Positions 36,601 to 49,000 of a stretch of DNA of 64,000 nt are shown here, in pieces. The stretch covers positions 744,001-808,000 of the forward strand of contig NW_017803910.1 of assembly GCF_001625305.1 (NCBI RefSeq), given 5' to 3'. Source of the stretch: Branchiostoma belcheri (taxonomy: Eukaryota > Chordata > Leptocardii > Amphioxiformes > Branchiostomatidae). The notes under the pieces are model-generated. The model did no database searches, was not told the origin of the DNA, and saw only the letters and a list, made by a program, of their open reading frames with translations. The translations under genes were made by a program, and so were the position numbers. How positions within the stretch are numbered: position 1 is the stretch's first letter; each line of letters starts with the position of its first letter.

Positions 36601-39500
36601 GATGTCAGGTCAGTCCTCTCCGAGTCGCGGGGGCAGCACGCCGAGGAAGAGCCCCGCCCGCTCTGTAACACCAGGGTCGGCAAAGGTTTCTCCCGTCGCA
36701 CAGGTATCCTCGCCAGGGCTGGGCTCATTCGGAAGGGAACAGCACACGATATACGCAGGAGTCGCACAGAGCCCTAAACCCAGCCCACAAACATACCAAC
36801 ACAGAAGCCCTGCAAGGTCACCTGCACGCACGCACGCCACGACTGCAGTACCAACAAGGACGAGACCAGCAGCTGAACAAAATGCCGAGAAGAACCAGCA
36901 AACAGCAGATCCCTCGCAGCAGGCCGTCGAACCTCCTCCCCACGTCCCTCAGACTTCTGAGCCTTTAGACACAACAGCAAACAATTCCTCTGTTTCCTCA
37001 GACGGTCCGACGGTGCAAAACTCACACGTTCACCTGAACAACAACTACTCCAACGAGAAGGAGACAAAAGAAGAGACTGTCGGAGACAACGCCGTGTCTC
37101 ATGAACTCAGTCTGGAGAAAGTGCCGGAGACTTTAGTGACATGTAGTGGTGTGAACCACCTTGTTCCTAGTCCTGGGGTCAGCTCCTGTAGTTCCTCCAG
37201 TGTGGGGACAGCCGGAGTGTCACCGTCATCAGAACCCTCCTCACTCACATCAGTCGAAACGTCTCATTTCTCATCAGTGGAGGTGTCACAACCGTCGTCA
37301 CTGGAAACCTCCCAAACAACCTCACAGGAAATCGCGCAGATTTCTTCAGTCGAAAGTTCCCAAGTCGCGTCGGTTGAAACTTCACATACACCCTTAGCAG
37401 AGGTCTCTCAGAGTCCACCCATGGAAAATTGCTTAAGTGTACCATCTGATGTTCCCAACACGGAAGCCTTGCCGGAGGTTTCTACACCAGAAGTTGTTGA
37501 GGAAACGGTAGACCCTGTTGTAGAAGCACCTCCTGCTGAGCCAGACATGAACTGCACGCCTACAAATGATGCTCCAACTCCTGTTGAAAACGACTGTCAT
37601 TCAGGTAAAGAGAACTGTGTAGCAGAAAAGGAGAGGAAACGGGGAGTAAAGAGGCCACGAGAAGAGGTGGAGGAGAATGGGGAGGAGATGCCCTCTGACC
37701 TTTCCCAGAAGGCACTGCCAGAGAGGAGAGTTGGTACCAGGCATCACACACAGTCCTTAGGGATCGCCCTCAGACTAGCTGCAGCCGGTGAGTAGATGTC
37801 TTCAAATTCTGCCAGTCATTACAATTCTAAATCATACTGGAACTACTGAACTGAACAATTACTACATATGTATCATCTCAGATGGTGGACTGAACATGTA
37901 CATTTGCAGTACTAATGTTTTTCTTATCAGTAAAAACTGACAATGTTTGTAAAGTATCTCCTAGTTACCTAATACATGTATCAGCTTAAGTATTTTTTGA
38001 TAGATGACACTAATGACTCATTAAATTTCCATGAGAAAGAGTTAATAGCTTTTATCATCAATACATAATTTTACTGATTTTTTGTGTGGCTCTAGATGGG
38101 GACCTTGAGGAAGCTGATTCGAGGGATTCCTCCCCAGAGCCTCCAACCCCCCGTGGGCCACGGAACTTCAGCACGGGAGACTTGGTGTGGGGACAGATCC
38201 GGGGGTTCCCCTCCTGGCCTGGCAAGTTAGTACAGGAGAACGACGTGAAGGGGAACCATGTCAAGTCAGAGGAGGGCAAGGTAAGGTGTTACTCGCCTGA
38301 CTACATCATCCTTCTATCAGCCCTTCTATTGGTCAGGCCCTTTTTGGTCCTTGAAAATAGCAATGCTCAATTGACAACCATTAAATACCCTTTGTATGTA
38401 CCTATACCTTTTACTAGAAGTGGCAATTTAGACCATTGAAGTAAGGCTTCACCTACAATTTCCAAGTGCAAGATTTTGACATTTTATTTATTTGTTGTTT
38501 GTGTGTTGTCAGGTGTGGGTGAAGTGGTTTGGTGACCACACCTACACACAGGTGGAACCAGACAAACTCAAGACTCTCACAGAAGGGCTCGAGGCTCATC
38601 ACAAAGCCAGGAAAAGGCACAGGAAGTGAGTATGATGCACACAAAGCACTGTGGGAAAATCAGCTAGAAAATCGCAGAGATCTCGGCAGGAAGGTTGACA
38701 AATTATGTTGAAAGTTTGGAAAGGTACTGTATACTTGATAGGTTCACAGATATACAGGTTGGCAGAAAAGTAACTAAGTGGCTAACTCAACACTTAGCTT
38801 GTGGCTAGGCAGCCTTGTTTGCTTGTCAGTCAAACCAATAGACAGATGAATAGATTTGAATGCTGACTGTTGGCTGACCGTTGTTTCTGTAGGGGCCGTA
38901 AGATGAACAGCAATCTGGAGGCAGCTATAGAGGAGGCCATGCTGGAACTGGAGAGGAAGGACGGCATCGTGAGTGGGCTTCTTTTCTAGTCTTTTCTCAA
39001 GAATACTGTTGTCAATAATACTGTTGTCTCAAGAATAAAGTGGTGTCAAGTGGCTGGTGGACACAAAATTGAGAAGTCGCAGGTATGATTGCTAGAATTC
39101 CTGGCACTGTACATGTGATTCAAACTTCTAGTCAAAATTGATAAACAGAACAGTATAGAAGTTGTGTGGAAGATACACAATTGCTTTTAGTGAAAGAGAA
39201 GATAGTTTACTAATTATTAATAAATTGCAAATAACAGCCTTCTCACAAAAATCTAGAGTAGGTGGCTGAAATAAGAAAGTAGCAGGCGAGCCATGAAGGG
39301 GTTTGTAATTTTTTCTTAAATTTACACAAAAGTAGGCAGTGTAAAAAGTTGAGTAGGCAGTGATTTTCGCCTGTTGCCGGCTTGTTTTGAGAAGGCAGAA
39401 TAAACAAGTTTTTTTTTATCGTCCCCTTCAGGTCCCTGACCCAAAGCCACGTACAGCCGGCCGGCCTAAAGCAGTGAAGAGGAGGAAGACACACAGATGA
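30694..39500 (+). CDS. MBD5: Methyl-CpG-binding domain protein 5/6 orthologue (MBD + PWWP)
   Basis: Nine coding exons were placed by eye: 30694-30827, 30983-31085, 31759-31957, 32662-32921, 33263-37787, 38096-38280, 38513-38625, 38893-38968, 39432-39500. The total is 5664 bases, 1887 residues, all phases matching. The MBD-like domain (about 24-90) has [20 protein letters not shown] and KVFNFDPG, very like vertebrate MBD5. The giant fifth exon encodes a disordered Pro/Ser/Gln-rich region holding two blocks conserved with MBD5: [11 protein letters not shown] (about 397) and [16 protein letters not shown] (about 558). The C-terminus has a PWWP domain (about 1764-1840: [24 protein letters not shown]) and a basic end with GRPK. 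Another basic patch, KRGVKRPRE, may be a nuclear signal. In vertebrates MBD5/6 act in the nucleus, bind the PR-DUB complex through the MBD and do not need CpG methylation. I chose the 30694 ATG because it is the first in frame. The exon 3 donor is the least certain junction. This single gene should represent both vertebrate MBD5 and MBD6. Confidence 0.92.
31086..31440 (+). repeat. Degenerate tandem array with CCAAT motifs in MBD5/6 intron 2
   Basis: About eight irregular units of roughly 40-50 bases, each beginning near CCAATCAG or a variant (for example near 31120, 31151, 31191, 31231, 31269) and followed by variants of GGAAACAGGATAGCAGGG. It creates a spurious hydrophobic frame on the minus strand. 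Confidence 0.6.
32139..32290. repeat. Dispersed repeat copy shared with EPC intron 8
   Basis: The stretch with TTACCTGCACC, CAGAATTTAG and TTCAGAAACCATTGCCAT reappears in the same order at 49540-49620. It is most likely an internal part of the AGGGCTC-type TIR family described at 49494-49709. Confidence 0.6.
32482..32584. mobile_element. Small TIR element (MITE) in MBD5/6 intron 3
   Basis: The left end ACTCAAGCAACTGGATAGAT is mirrored by ATCTATCTAGTTGTTCGAGT on the right, giving arms of about 28 bases around a core with GTAGCATCCACT. A relative with the same start and core lies at 16269-16350. The element ends about 75 bases before exon 4. Confidence 0.6.
34560..34640 (+). repeat. Short in-frame repeat in MBD5/6 exon 5
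   Basis: Three tandem units of about 18-21 bases encode GQGNPSI and GQGNPPQ twice, keeping the reading frame. Confidence 0.7.
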
Positions 39501-42500
39501 CACTGTGGCTCGACGCTGTGCAAACTGTCAGTCTCCTCCATCCTGATTCTCTCTTGTCTCCATGTCCTCATCATTACATCCTAACTGGACAGGCACCAAA
39601 ACTCCCAGGTTCAACAATCTTCTAAGTCGGGCAAGAACAAAATTTTTTTCCAAAAGAAACTTTTCAAAGGGAGTTTTGTATTGTGGAGCTTTGTAGAATG
39701 GAGTTTTATGATTTGAATCAAAGTTGTGATTTGAAGTATGAAATTTGTGCAAACAGTTCTCAGAACAACATCCGGGAAAAGTTTTTGTAAAAGCTATGGA
39801 AAGTTTAAGAATGGAAAAACTCTTATCTTTTCTATGAAGTGTGTTAGTGTCCTAATATAAGATTTGTTACTATCCTGTACTGAAAATTATAAAAGTCTTT
39901 GATTATTGTGATATTTTGGAAAACTCAGGCCAAAAAAATGCTTCTTTGTTTTGGGGAAAAATGATTCTCACCACTACCTTGAGGTAGCAGGCAATCTGAA
40001 CCATTGTTTCAGCTGGACTTGGAGGAAAGAATCAGGATGTGCTTTTGGAGACAATGTATTTATTTTCAAGCTGTAGAGAGCTTAAATATTGCAATGGAAA
40101 CATTCTGTGTTGAAGGAGAATGTATCATCTGGCTATTTGTGGTCTTTTCCATAAATTCAACCTTTCGTAGGGGCTATTTTAGAATAACTGTGTATATATA
40201 TGTATGTGTATGGATTTCTTCGTCCAAAATTTGGGGCGAAAATTTTGAGAAATACCTGCTTTCTAAACCTGACAAGCTTGTGGAGCCCCTTATGTGGGTT
40301 TCAAGAATGCTTTGCTGTACATTCTATGCAGGAGAACAGAGTGATAAGTTTTCCTGAGCCCCCTTCACTAGCCTTAGAATGTTTTCCAAATGAAGTGGTC
40401 TGGCTGAAAGCAGAGGCATTTGCCATTCCTGACGTTCAATGCATGTACAAAGCCAAGAGAAGTGTAATGTATTTTCAGAGAATGCCTTCATTGAAGAGGT
40501 GACATATTTATACTATATAACAACTGCCCCCCTCCCCACCATGCCGTCTTTTTCTTGGCATGTAAAATTAAAAACCAAGATTGTACAAGAAGATTTTATG
40601 GGTAGCCAATAGGAATGGCTGACTTACTTCTGTAAATGAAGATATTGTACATACAGGTAGTGCAGTGAGGGTGTAGCGGACAACAAAAAGACCCTCCTTA
40701 CTCTGTGTAAATATGAAATGTTGTCTAGGCTTAGCCCAAACTTCATGTTACTGCAATGAGCTGTTGAGAAGGATTATAGGAAGGCAAACGATCTATTCCC
40801 TCACCTCTGTAGATTGTGAAAGCTGAATTTTCACCTTTTGTGAAACAGGCATCGACATATATTCTTCTTGGTCATTAAGAGCCTGTACTACTATTATTAA
40901 TGTGTGACTAGATAAACTGTCTTTAAAACAGTTACACGGGAACCTGACTTAAATTGAGGGAAATAATTGAAATCTTGTATAGAATATTAAGTTTTTTAGT
41001 ATTAATTGATACCTAATGAAATGAAGCTTCAATTGGCTTCAAAATTACACAAAGTACTTGAAACGTAGGGGAAAAGTTAATAGGTAAGTTCTATCTGGTG
41101 CTCACGGGTAAATTTTTTTCTTGAACTGCAAAGTTTTCTCTGTGACCCACACTGTCATATTCATAGAACTTATGTTTACAAAGCTCAAAACATAAACAAA
41201 CATGGTTCAGATCAACACTTTTATTTATTTAATCTCGACGCGAATTGTGTATCCGTATTATATAGCTCACTTGTCATAGAAGATCTCTGCAGTTTAAGGG
41301 GAGAATTTGCCAGGAAAGTGTATGTATACAATGCATTATCTATAAAGGCTGAGGCCTACATGTGTACATATGTAAACGAACCATAAGAAGAAAGGCTGAC
41401 ATACCTGTTTGTATTGGAGCTATGAAATGATCAGAATGTGTACTTTAAAACTTACTTTGGTAAGTTTTGTACTTTTCTCACCCTCAATTAGCAATGAATT
41501 GGCTCTTTGCTGAATCCTGCGTCTCCAAGTTTGTATTGATGCTCGTTAGTTTTATAGATAATTAAGATGAAAGTGGATAATTACATGATTATATGATCTA
41601 CCTGACGAGACCTCTACCAGTCATGTTCTTTTTTATTTGTGAGCTAAAAGTGATTTGTTTGCAGTGATGTCTGTTGATCAATACCTAACATTTGAAACAT
41701 ACATGGTCCCTCAATTACACTGTAGAATGCTTCAAAGGCTGGTCTCAAGGTACAAAAAAAAATTTCAACAGTTTTGAATCAATTCGTTCTTTTAATGTGC
41801 CAGCCATCAGTTAAATATACCATATCAATCCACCCATCAAATTACCAATAGTTATCAGCGTTTTAAATTTTTTATGTAAAATTTTACTTTGAACTCATGA
41901 AGGGTTTTTTTTTCTAACACACGAATTTACTGGTTTTACTTACATCCACTTATGATGCAGTCAAAACAGAACAAGACAGCTTCATATGTTCCAACAGTAG
42001 GGCTAGTACTGGTTTTACAAGCCCACAAAGTATAGCCATAACATTAGTGCAGTTTCTGTATGTATTACCAGAGGGCACCATGAGAGCAGGTTGGTTGGTT
42101 GGGAGCGCACTGGTAAATACTGTAGCACAACGTATTAACTAATTGAGCAAGCTAGTCATACCCAAGCATCAGGAGCTTTATGTAGCTTTGCGCCATATGA
42201 AACTCAGGTGCCAATTGTACATGATTTATGTACTGATTTTACGCACCATACTAAATTTGAGCAGTCTAGCCATGAATTACCTGAAATTATTAAAACTGAC
42301 TGATAACACTCATGCAGCCTGCTCTGGTCCCATTGAAACTTTTTGTTACACTTTTTATACAATTTCTGGCAAAGGCACCCTGTAAACTGATTATGTCTTA
42401 AGTTATAAACTAGAATGGTGCACAGGAAATATTTTTGCCAGACTTTTCTTGGTACATGCAGCATGAAGTACATGCACTAGTATGTCATCACAGTTTTTGG

Positions 42501-42700
42501 TTAGTAGGTTTATTTTCTGGGTTTTTGTGCACAATTTTTCCCTTTTTTCATTCAATTGCTGAGCAATTTCTCTTTGCATAGTTAGAAACCCACGCTGATC
42601 AGAAACACTACACTCTTTAGTCTGAAGCATCCGATACTGATTTTCCGCTACTCCCCTTTATAAACCAGTGGAAGACGATATGTCTTAAAAGGATTGGATT
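39501..42700 (+). other. MBD5/6 3' region and spacer to EPC
   Basis: No further coding exon is visible after the MBD5/6 stop. The first part is probably 3' untranslated sequence, but I could not fix its end. Short frames at 40004-40502 and 42143-42385 lack recognisable motifs. Confidence 0.5.
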
Positions 42701-42711
42701 TTCTTATCTCC

Positions 42712-42900
42712 AGTTTCCCGCCAAATTTTCGTAAATGGGAGTTGTGCGCATGCGGAGTAGCGCTCCTGGTCAGGGCGGGGAACTCTGGGAAGGCTGGGCT
42801 TGTGTCCGCCATGTTTGTCCGAAACCAAATGGCGAAATTCGATGGGAACTGAGGTGGTCATTCTCCGGCCAGCAGCAGGATCGGGGACTAACTGACCCCA
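42712..42900 (+). promoter_or_regulatory. EPC promoter region (E2F-, NRF1- and YY1-type motifs)
   Basis: The GC-rich stretch just upstream of the EPC start contains TTTCCCGCC (42714-42722, E2F type), TGCGCATGCGG (42745-42755, NRF1 type), CCGCCATGTTT (42806-42816) and AAATGGCG (42827-42834), both YY1 type in opposite orientations. No TATA box is visible, as is usual for housekeeping chromatin genes. Confidence 0.5.
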
Positions 42901-43033
42901 TAATTCGGTGCTGGGGGTGATCATCTTGCACCTTCAGCACTTTCCGTGCGGCTGCGAGTGGATTTTGTGCGGAGTTTTTGTGATCGTAATCTGCTCATTT
43001 CGTATTCTTTTTTTTTTTTTTTACTGGCACACC

Positions 43034-46000
43034 ATGAGTAAGTTATCGTTCCGAGCTCGGGCGTTGGACGCCAGCAAGCCCATGCCGGTGTTCCACACGG
43101 AAGACCTGCCGGATCTGCCCGAGTACACCGCCATCAACCGCGCGGTGCCGCAGATGCCCACCGGCATGGAGAAGGAAGAAGAATCGGTGGGTACTTCCTT
43201 TGTGGTGGGATGTAGAAAGCTTCTGATTGGGCCGCCATGATGGAAATGGCGCGGAAAGCTTTGATGTCGAATGTACGAAAACTGATGATTTTGAAGGAGG
43301 AAAAATCATAATAGCATATTTATAACACATAATAGCGTAAAATTGTCGGGTTTGTGGCATTAGTTTGTGCATTTTTTTGAGTCGTATAGATGAACACTCT
43401 AGGGTCACGTGACCCCGACCGACTTGTCCGCCATGTTGGGAGGGGCAGGTATCACAAAGACACCAAATTATAGCCATAAATAATAAATCGCAAAGCTTAT
43501 GTCTGCAATAAACTTCATATGCATGTGTAACAATAGGTTTTACAGAGAAAAATCCCTAATTTACATATTTGCTATTTGGCCTCGGATCTGCAAGGCATAT
43601 TATAATATAATTTGTGTAGAAAGTGTAGTTGTTGAGTAAAATATATAGATACTCAAAATGTCTAAAGAAATATACAAAAAGTATCCATGACTAAATATTC
43701 ACAACTGACATAAGCACCACTTGCTAAGTATACACAGTTCTTAACTTGCATTTATAATTTTTCATGTAATTTTTAAAGCAATATATTATATAGATAATAT
43801 GATAAACATTTAACTAGGAAGTAGAGCAAACTTAACTGATATAATCCAGCATACCCCTAGTCCTAGATCTCCATTCTTGTAGTGCAAAATGATCATTGTG
43901 TCTTAAAAATGATATGTATAGCTGTGTGAGATACACAGTATTACATCAAGACAATAGGTGTGTCTATCTGTATGCAATAGGTTATTACAAACATGTAAAG
44001 TGATGCCATTGTCCAAGGTGTTGCTCTTGCTAATCACACCTCTAAACAATTCAGGTAAACCCCCCTGGATTGCTCTCAACACCATGAAGCCTTTTTATAC
44101 AGACCTAGCCATGCCTATCAAGGCTTTATCTGGTGTTTGACTAAGGAGAGTACTGTGTAAACAAGAAATCAGTGAGAAGCAAATAGCACAGGTGAATGGA
44201 TGGAGATGCATTTCTTGGTTCAGTTGCATAGGTAGAATTTGTTTGTGTAATTATGACTGTAATGCATATCTTTCAAACTAGTTATAAACACAAAAAGGAA
44301 GTTTAAATTTTGTTCAGAAATACTTTGGGAAGACTAGTAAGAGGTCCGCCATAGAGGTAAACAAATACAAAATTGAAGAGGCTTGTTAATTATTTTCTCA
44401 TATATTGCACACTTGATTTAGTGTAGGGTAATCAAAATTTTATTATTTTTAATTTTCCAAACTCATTTCGTACTTATCAATGTTCGAGGGTTTGTAAATG
44501 GTTATAACGACAATCACAATAACCACTTATAGTATGTCAAGAGTAGCTTCAAAATTTCAAGTTTCCTGTAGAATGTGTATTTTTCAGCTACAATTTCAGA
44601 TGCTACAGCCCTTAAGGCCATAGACTAGACTGTCGGAATGTAAGCAACTCTAAAAGGAAACATTTAATTTCCTTTGGGTCGCAGTGACCTCATCACACCA
44701 GGATGTACCTTCCTAGTATAACAGGTTGAATACAGCAGATAACAAGATTATGGTGCTACTAGGAAATTTCCAAAGCATATTTTTTAATGGTGGGCTAATT
44801 CAAGTTAAAGTCAAAGGGAATGAGTGGTTCAATGTAGATTTGCCTTGTGCAGGTTATTTTGAAAGTTTCTTGGACTTGTGTAGTTCTTTTGAAAAATTTG
44901 CAAAAATGTGCGCAGATAAATACACAAAAAGGAACATTATTAAGTCAAATGATATTTCTGAATTTGCGAGTTTCGATTCATTTGGATGTCTAGTCATAAA
45001 ATTAAAAGCTCTGTCGTCGACACATGTTGAAATGTCTAACTTAACCAAGCGTGAAGCTCATCATATTTCTACATTCAATTTTAAGTGAAGACGCAAGCTG
45101 TTCATGATTACTGGAGCTGAATAAAGGTATTATTAGATCGTTATGAAAAATATGAATAGCTGGATAGTGTTTTGATGTAACTAATAACTTGCAGAGGTAC
45201 AGTCCTTGTGGGAGGTAACCTTGGTCGACACTATTGAGTTACCGTTTGATGACGGAGATTTGAACTCTGATATGAAGTCACTGGTATCAAATTCCACACA
45301 GAAGGTAAAAATCAATACTCCTGAGCTCATTCAGGTCAAGTTTCTCAGTTTAAGAACCTTGGTGCACTGCCCTACAAATCACATGCATGTTTCAAAGTTA
45401 TTTCCATTCAGACTTCAAAGCGTCTTGTTCTCTTCTCACAAATAAAGATGCACATGGCTGCACAGAAAAATCACAATCCAACATGTTTAAAGTTAAAACT
45501 TTTGATCCAACACAAAAATTCTCTCACCTAGAGCTTTCGACCAGTCACTCTGGTCTTCCTCAGTAGACTGACCCAGTGAAGCTTGTCACATGGCTTCTTT
45601 GAAGTGTGACGTCAACACTGGGTCAGAGGTATCTGGTAGACGATGTCGGCCCCCGTCGCGGTTCAATGTAGGGTGATGGGCCCTGATGTAAATGGCTTCC
45701 TTCACCCCTCTCAAGAAATAGTCTTGTTCAGTGTCTAAAATCCTTACAGTGTCAAGTGAGACATGGTGTCCGGGTGACTCTATGTGAATGTGTTGAGACA
45801 CCTCTGAACTGGCAGAGCTAGGCCGTGTATGTTCCTGAAACCTGGCTTTTAGAGACCTCTCCGTTTCACCAATATAAGTTTCCTGGCAGGGCCCCCTGTT
45901 GTTCTTGCCCTGNNNNNNNNNNNNNNNNNNNNNNNNNNNNNNNNNNCTCCTAATAGACAAACCACTATGGTGTTTGGTCCATGTGGCTACTCATTCAAAT

Positions 46001-49000
46001 TTTATTTGAGAAAGTGTAAACTTGAATTTAATTTCTTGTATTTTCACCAGTACAGGTATGCAAATAAAAGTATTTAATGATTCATAATTTCCTCCCGTAT
46101 AGACAAACCACATCAAACGGAATATGATTTTATGACACTTGGCAAGATTTTGTGTGCCATAAGCAAGAGTGCAGGTATGCAAATAAAAGTATTTTCAGCC
46201 CTGGGTATGTATTTAAAGAATTTATAATTTCCTCCCGTATAGACAAACCACAATTAAACCGGAAGATGATTTTATGACACTTGGCAAGATTATGCGTGCA
46301 CTTAGCACCAATATGCAGTATGCAGATAAAAGTATCTGTAGCCCTGGGTATGTAAAAGATTTGTAATTTCTCCTGTGTAGACAAACCACAATGCAGATAA
46401 AAGTATATCTAGCCCTGGGTGTGTATGTTACAGGGCTCAAAATTAACAGTGTCCCGATGGCCACCGACCACTAAAATTTAGGCGGGGACAACTGAAAAGT
46501 CACTTTGGGACATTTTTGGGGCAATAGAAAAATCATCGACTTCAGAATGTCAGCCCTACTTTTGCCAATCAGGCAAGCGTGTCGGCTTTTGGCTCGGAAA
46601 AGCCCCTCCAAATTTCTCGTCTAGATAGTGAGCCTGGGCATTAGAACGACTAAGCAAAATAAGTTGACTTCAACTTGTTGTCATCATACATACATGTACT
46701 TCCCAGAAAGAGGTTCGGACAGTTCAACCTCACTTCGGGACAATTGAAATTTATTTTCGGGACAGTGCTGGGACAATGGGAAGAAATGTTAATTTTGAGG
46801 CCTGATGTTAAGGCATGTAATTTCCTGTTGGGTACAGGAGAGACATCTGCAGAGAGCCATGTCAGCCCAGCAGGTGTACGGAGCTGTGGAGAACCTGGTT
46901 ATCCCCACACCGCCTGCACAGGTCGGCGTCGGGTACTATGAAGATCTGTACGAGGGACAGTTCAAACCACAGAAGCAGTTTGTACACGTTCAAGGTGAGC
47001 AAGGCTTGCTGCATCCTCTAGAAGTCATGGCACTAGAGAGACCGACATTTGCCAAACACAGCATACATTTGTATATCATGGAAGAGCTGATTGCAAGGTG
47101 AGCAAGTCTGGGTAATGTGTTCACTTTGAGAGACTGACATTTGCCAAACACAGCATATTTCACTCCATCTCCCTCTGGAATGGAATGGAATCTTTCATAT
47201 CAGCCTTTTTTAGGAATGGACCATTCAAAAGTTACCATTCTCAAATGGACCATACCAATAGCAAAATTGAATTTTCTGAATTTAACCTCTTCCATAAACA
47301 CCATTATGCAGAATATTTGTAAAATTCACAACAGATTAGACAGTAGTACTTCCTGTCTTTCAAGGGGCAAGTTTTGTGAAACGAAATAAAGTCTTGAGTT
47401 AAAACCTTATTCTTAAGCTAAAGAAACACTCGTACGCTGGTTGAAAGACAGAATAGGGGGCCCAGATCATAGCTGTAAGGGAGCTCCTATGTTCAAACCA
47501 TGCTAGCTAGAAGACAAAGAGCACTTACTGACATCCCAACTCTCCCACCTCCCACCTTGTACCCCCTGACAGCTCTGAACATGGAGCAGGACTACCCTGA
47601 GTATGACATGGACTCTGACGACGAGCGCTGGATGAACTCCCACAACAAGCGCAGCTCTGCCATGACCCTGGAACCTCAGCAGTTTGAGGAGATGATGGAT
47701 CGGTTAGAGAAGGGCTCAGGACAACAGGTTTGTTACTTTATTTGCACAATAAGATAGAAACAGAATAAGTTAAGATTTCTATAAATGAAAAAGAATGTGC
47801 ATGTGCATATACTGTAAAAACAGGTGGAAGAAATGCAGTAGGGAACATCTAGACAGAACATTTACAGAATTTTTAAATGTGTGATTTTTTGAAATAAAAC
47901 AGGTGGATGTGATATACCCTTTAACTCTCTACATCAACCCTTCATGTTTTAAAAGTTGTCGGAAAGTATTATTTTATGCATTTCCATGGTATTAAGTTGA
48001 GATTTGCCTTTCCACTTTGTATATATTTCTTGTGTCTGTTGAGAATTTTGCCTATAATTGGGTTGTTTCTATCCAACCCTCCAGCCTGTTACGTTACAAG
48101 AAGCCAAACTGCTCTTGAAGGAGGATGATGATCTCATCAAGGCTGTGTACGACTACTGGCTCAAGAAGAGAAACAAAAGTGTAAGTACTCTCCAAACTTT
48201 ACATCTCTAAAGGCTTAGAATTCTACATGTGGTATGTAGGTATCAGTACAAACTCAAGCATGGCCTTTGTTATTTGATTTGATTTGGCTTCCGTGTTGTT
48301 TTGTGCTTTTTTTTGTCATGGTGGGCAGAGCAGCTTCTATATGCTTTTCCAGAGGGTGCATTCCTTTGAAGGGGTGAAGTCTGCTATCTCTGATTGACAT
48401 GTTTGTCATGTATTATCATATAGAAATGATGGTGGGTGGGTTGAATTCCTTTTTGTAATAATCTTTTCCTCAGATGCACATGTTCTGTTAAAGTTTACTT
48501 GATAGGTGGCAGGTCTATTTCTGATTGATTGTTCCGTTTGCAGCCCCATCCACTCATCGCTCAGGTGAGGACGGAGAAGAGAGACGGGTCCACAACCAAC
48601 AACCCGTATGTGGCCTTCAGAAGGAGAACAGAGAAAATGCAGACAAGGAAGGTAAGAACCTCTACCGTTGTCTCAACACAACTAGTGTATTACTCTTGGG
48701 ATGGAAGTATTGTTGTTGGAAGCGCTTAATTTGGGGGGTTGTATGTTTGGGTTCCTTCTCAGTTTAGCAATAGAACTGATATATTTTATTTCCCTGCAGA
48801 ATCGGAAAAATGACGAAGCTTCCTACGAGAAGATGCTGAAACTTAGGAGAGATCTAAATAGAGCTGTGTAAGTATTTCATCAGTCTTTTGTCATCTGAAC
48901 ACTAAAGAACTTGATGTAAGGTGTAATTTTCATTTGGCTAAACGTCAGGAATACAGCTTTATGGCTTGTTTTTCAATGTGTCCTGAACCATTGGTTTATT

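Noticed and set aside
32542-37751. Many minus-strand and alternative-frame open readings across MBD5/6 exons
   Set aside because: GC-rich, low-stop coding sequence produces antisense shadows. The + strand frame has conserved MBD5 blocks and consistent splice phases.
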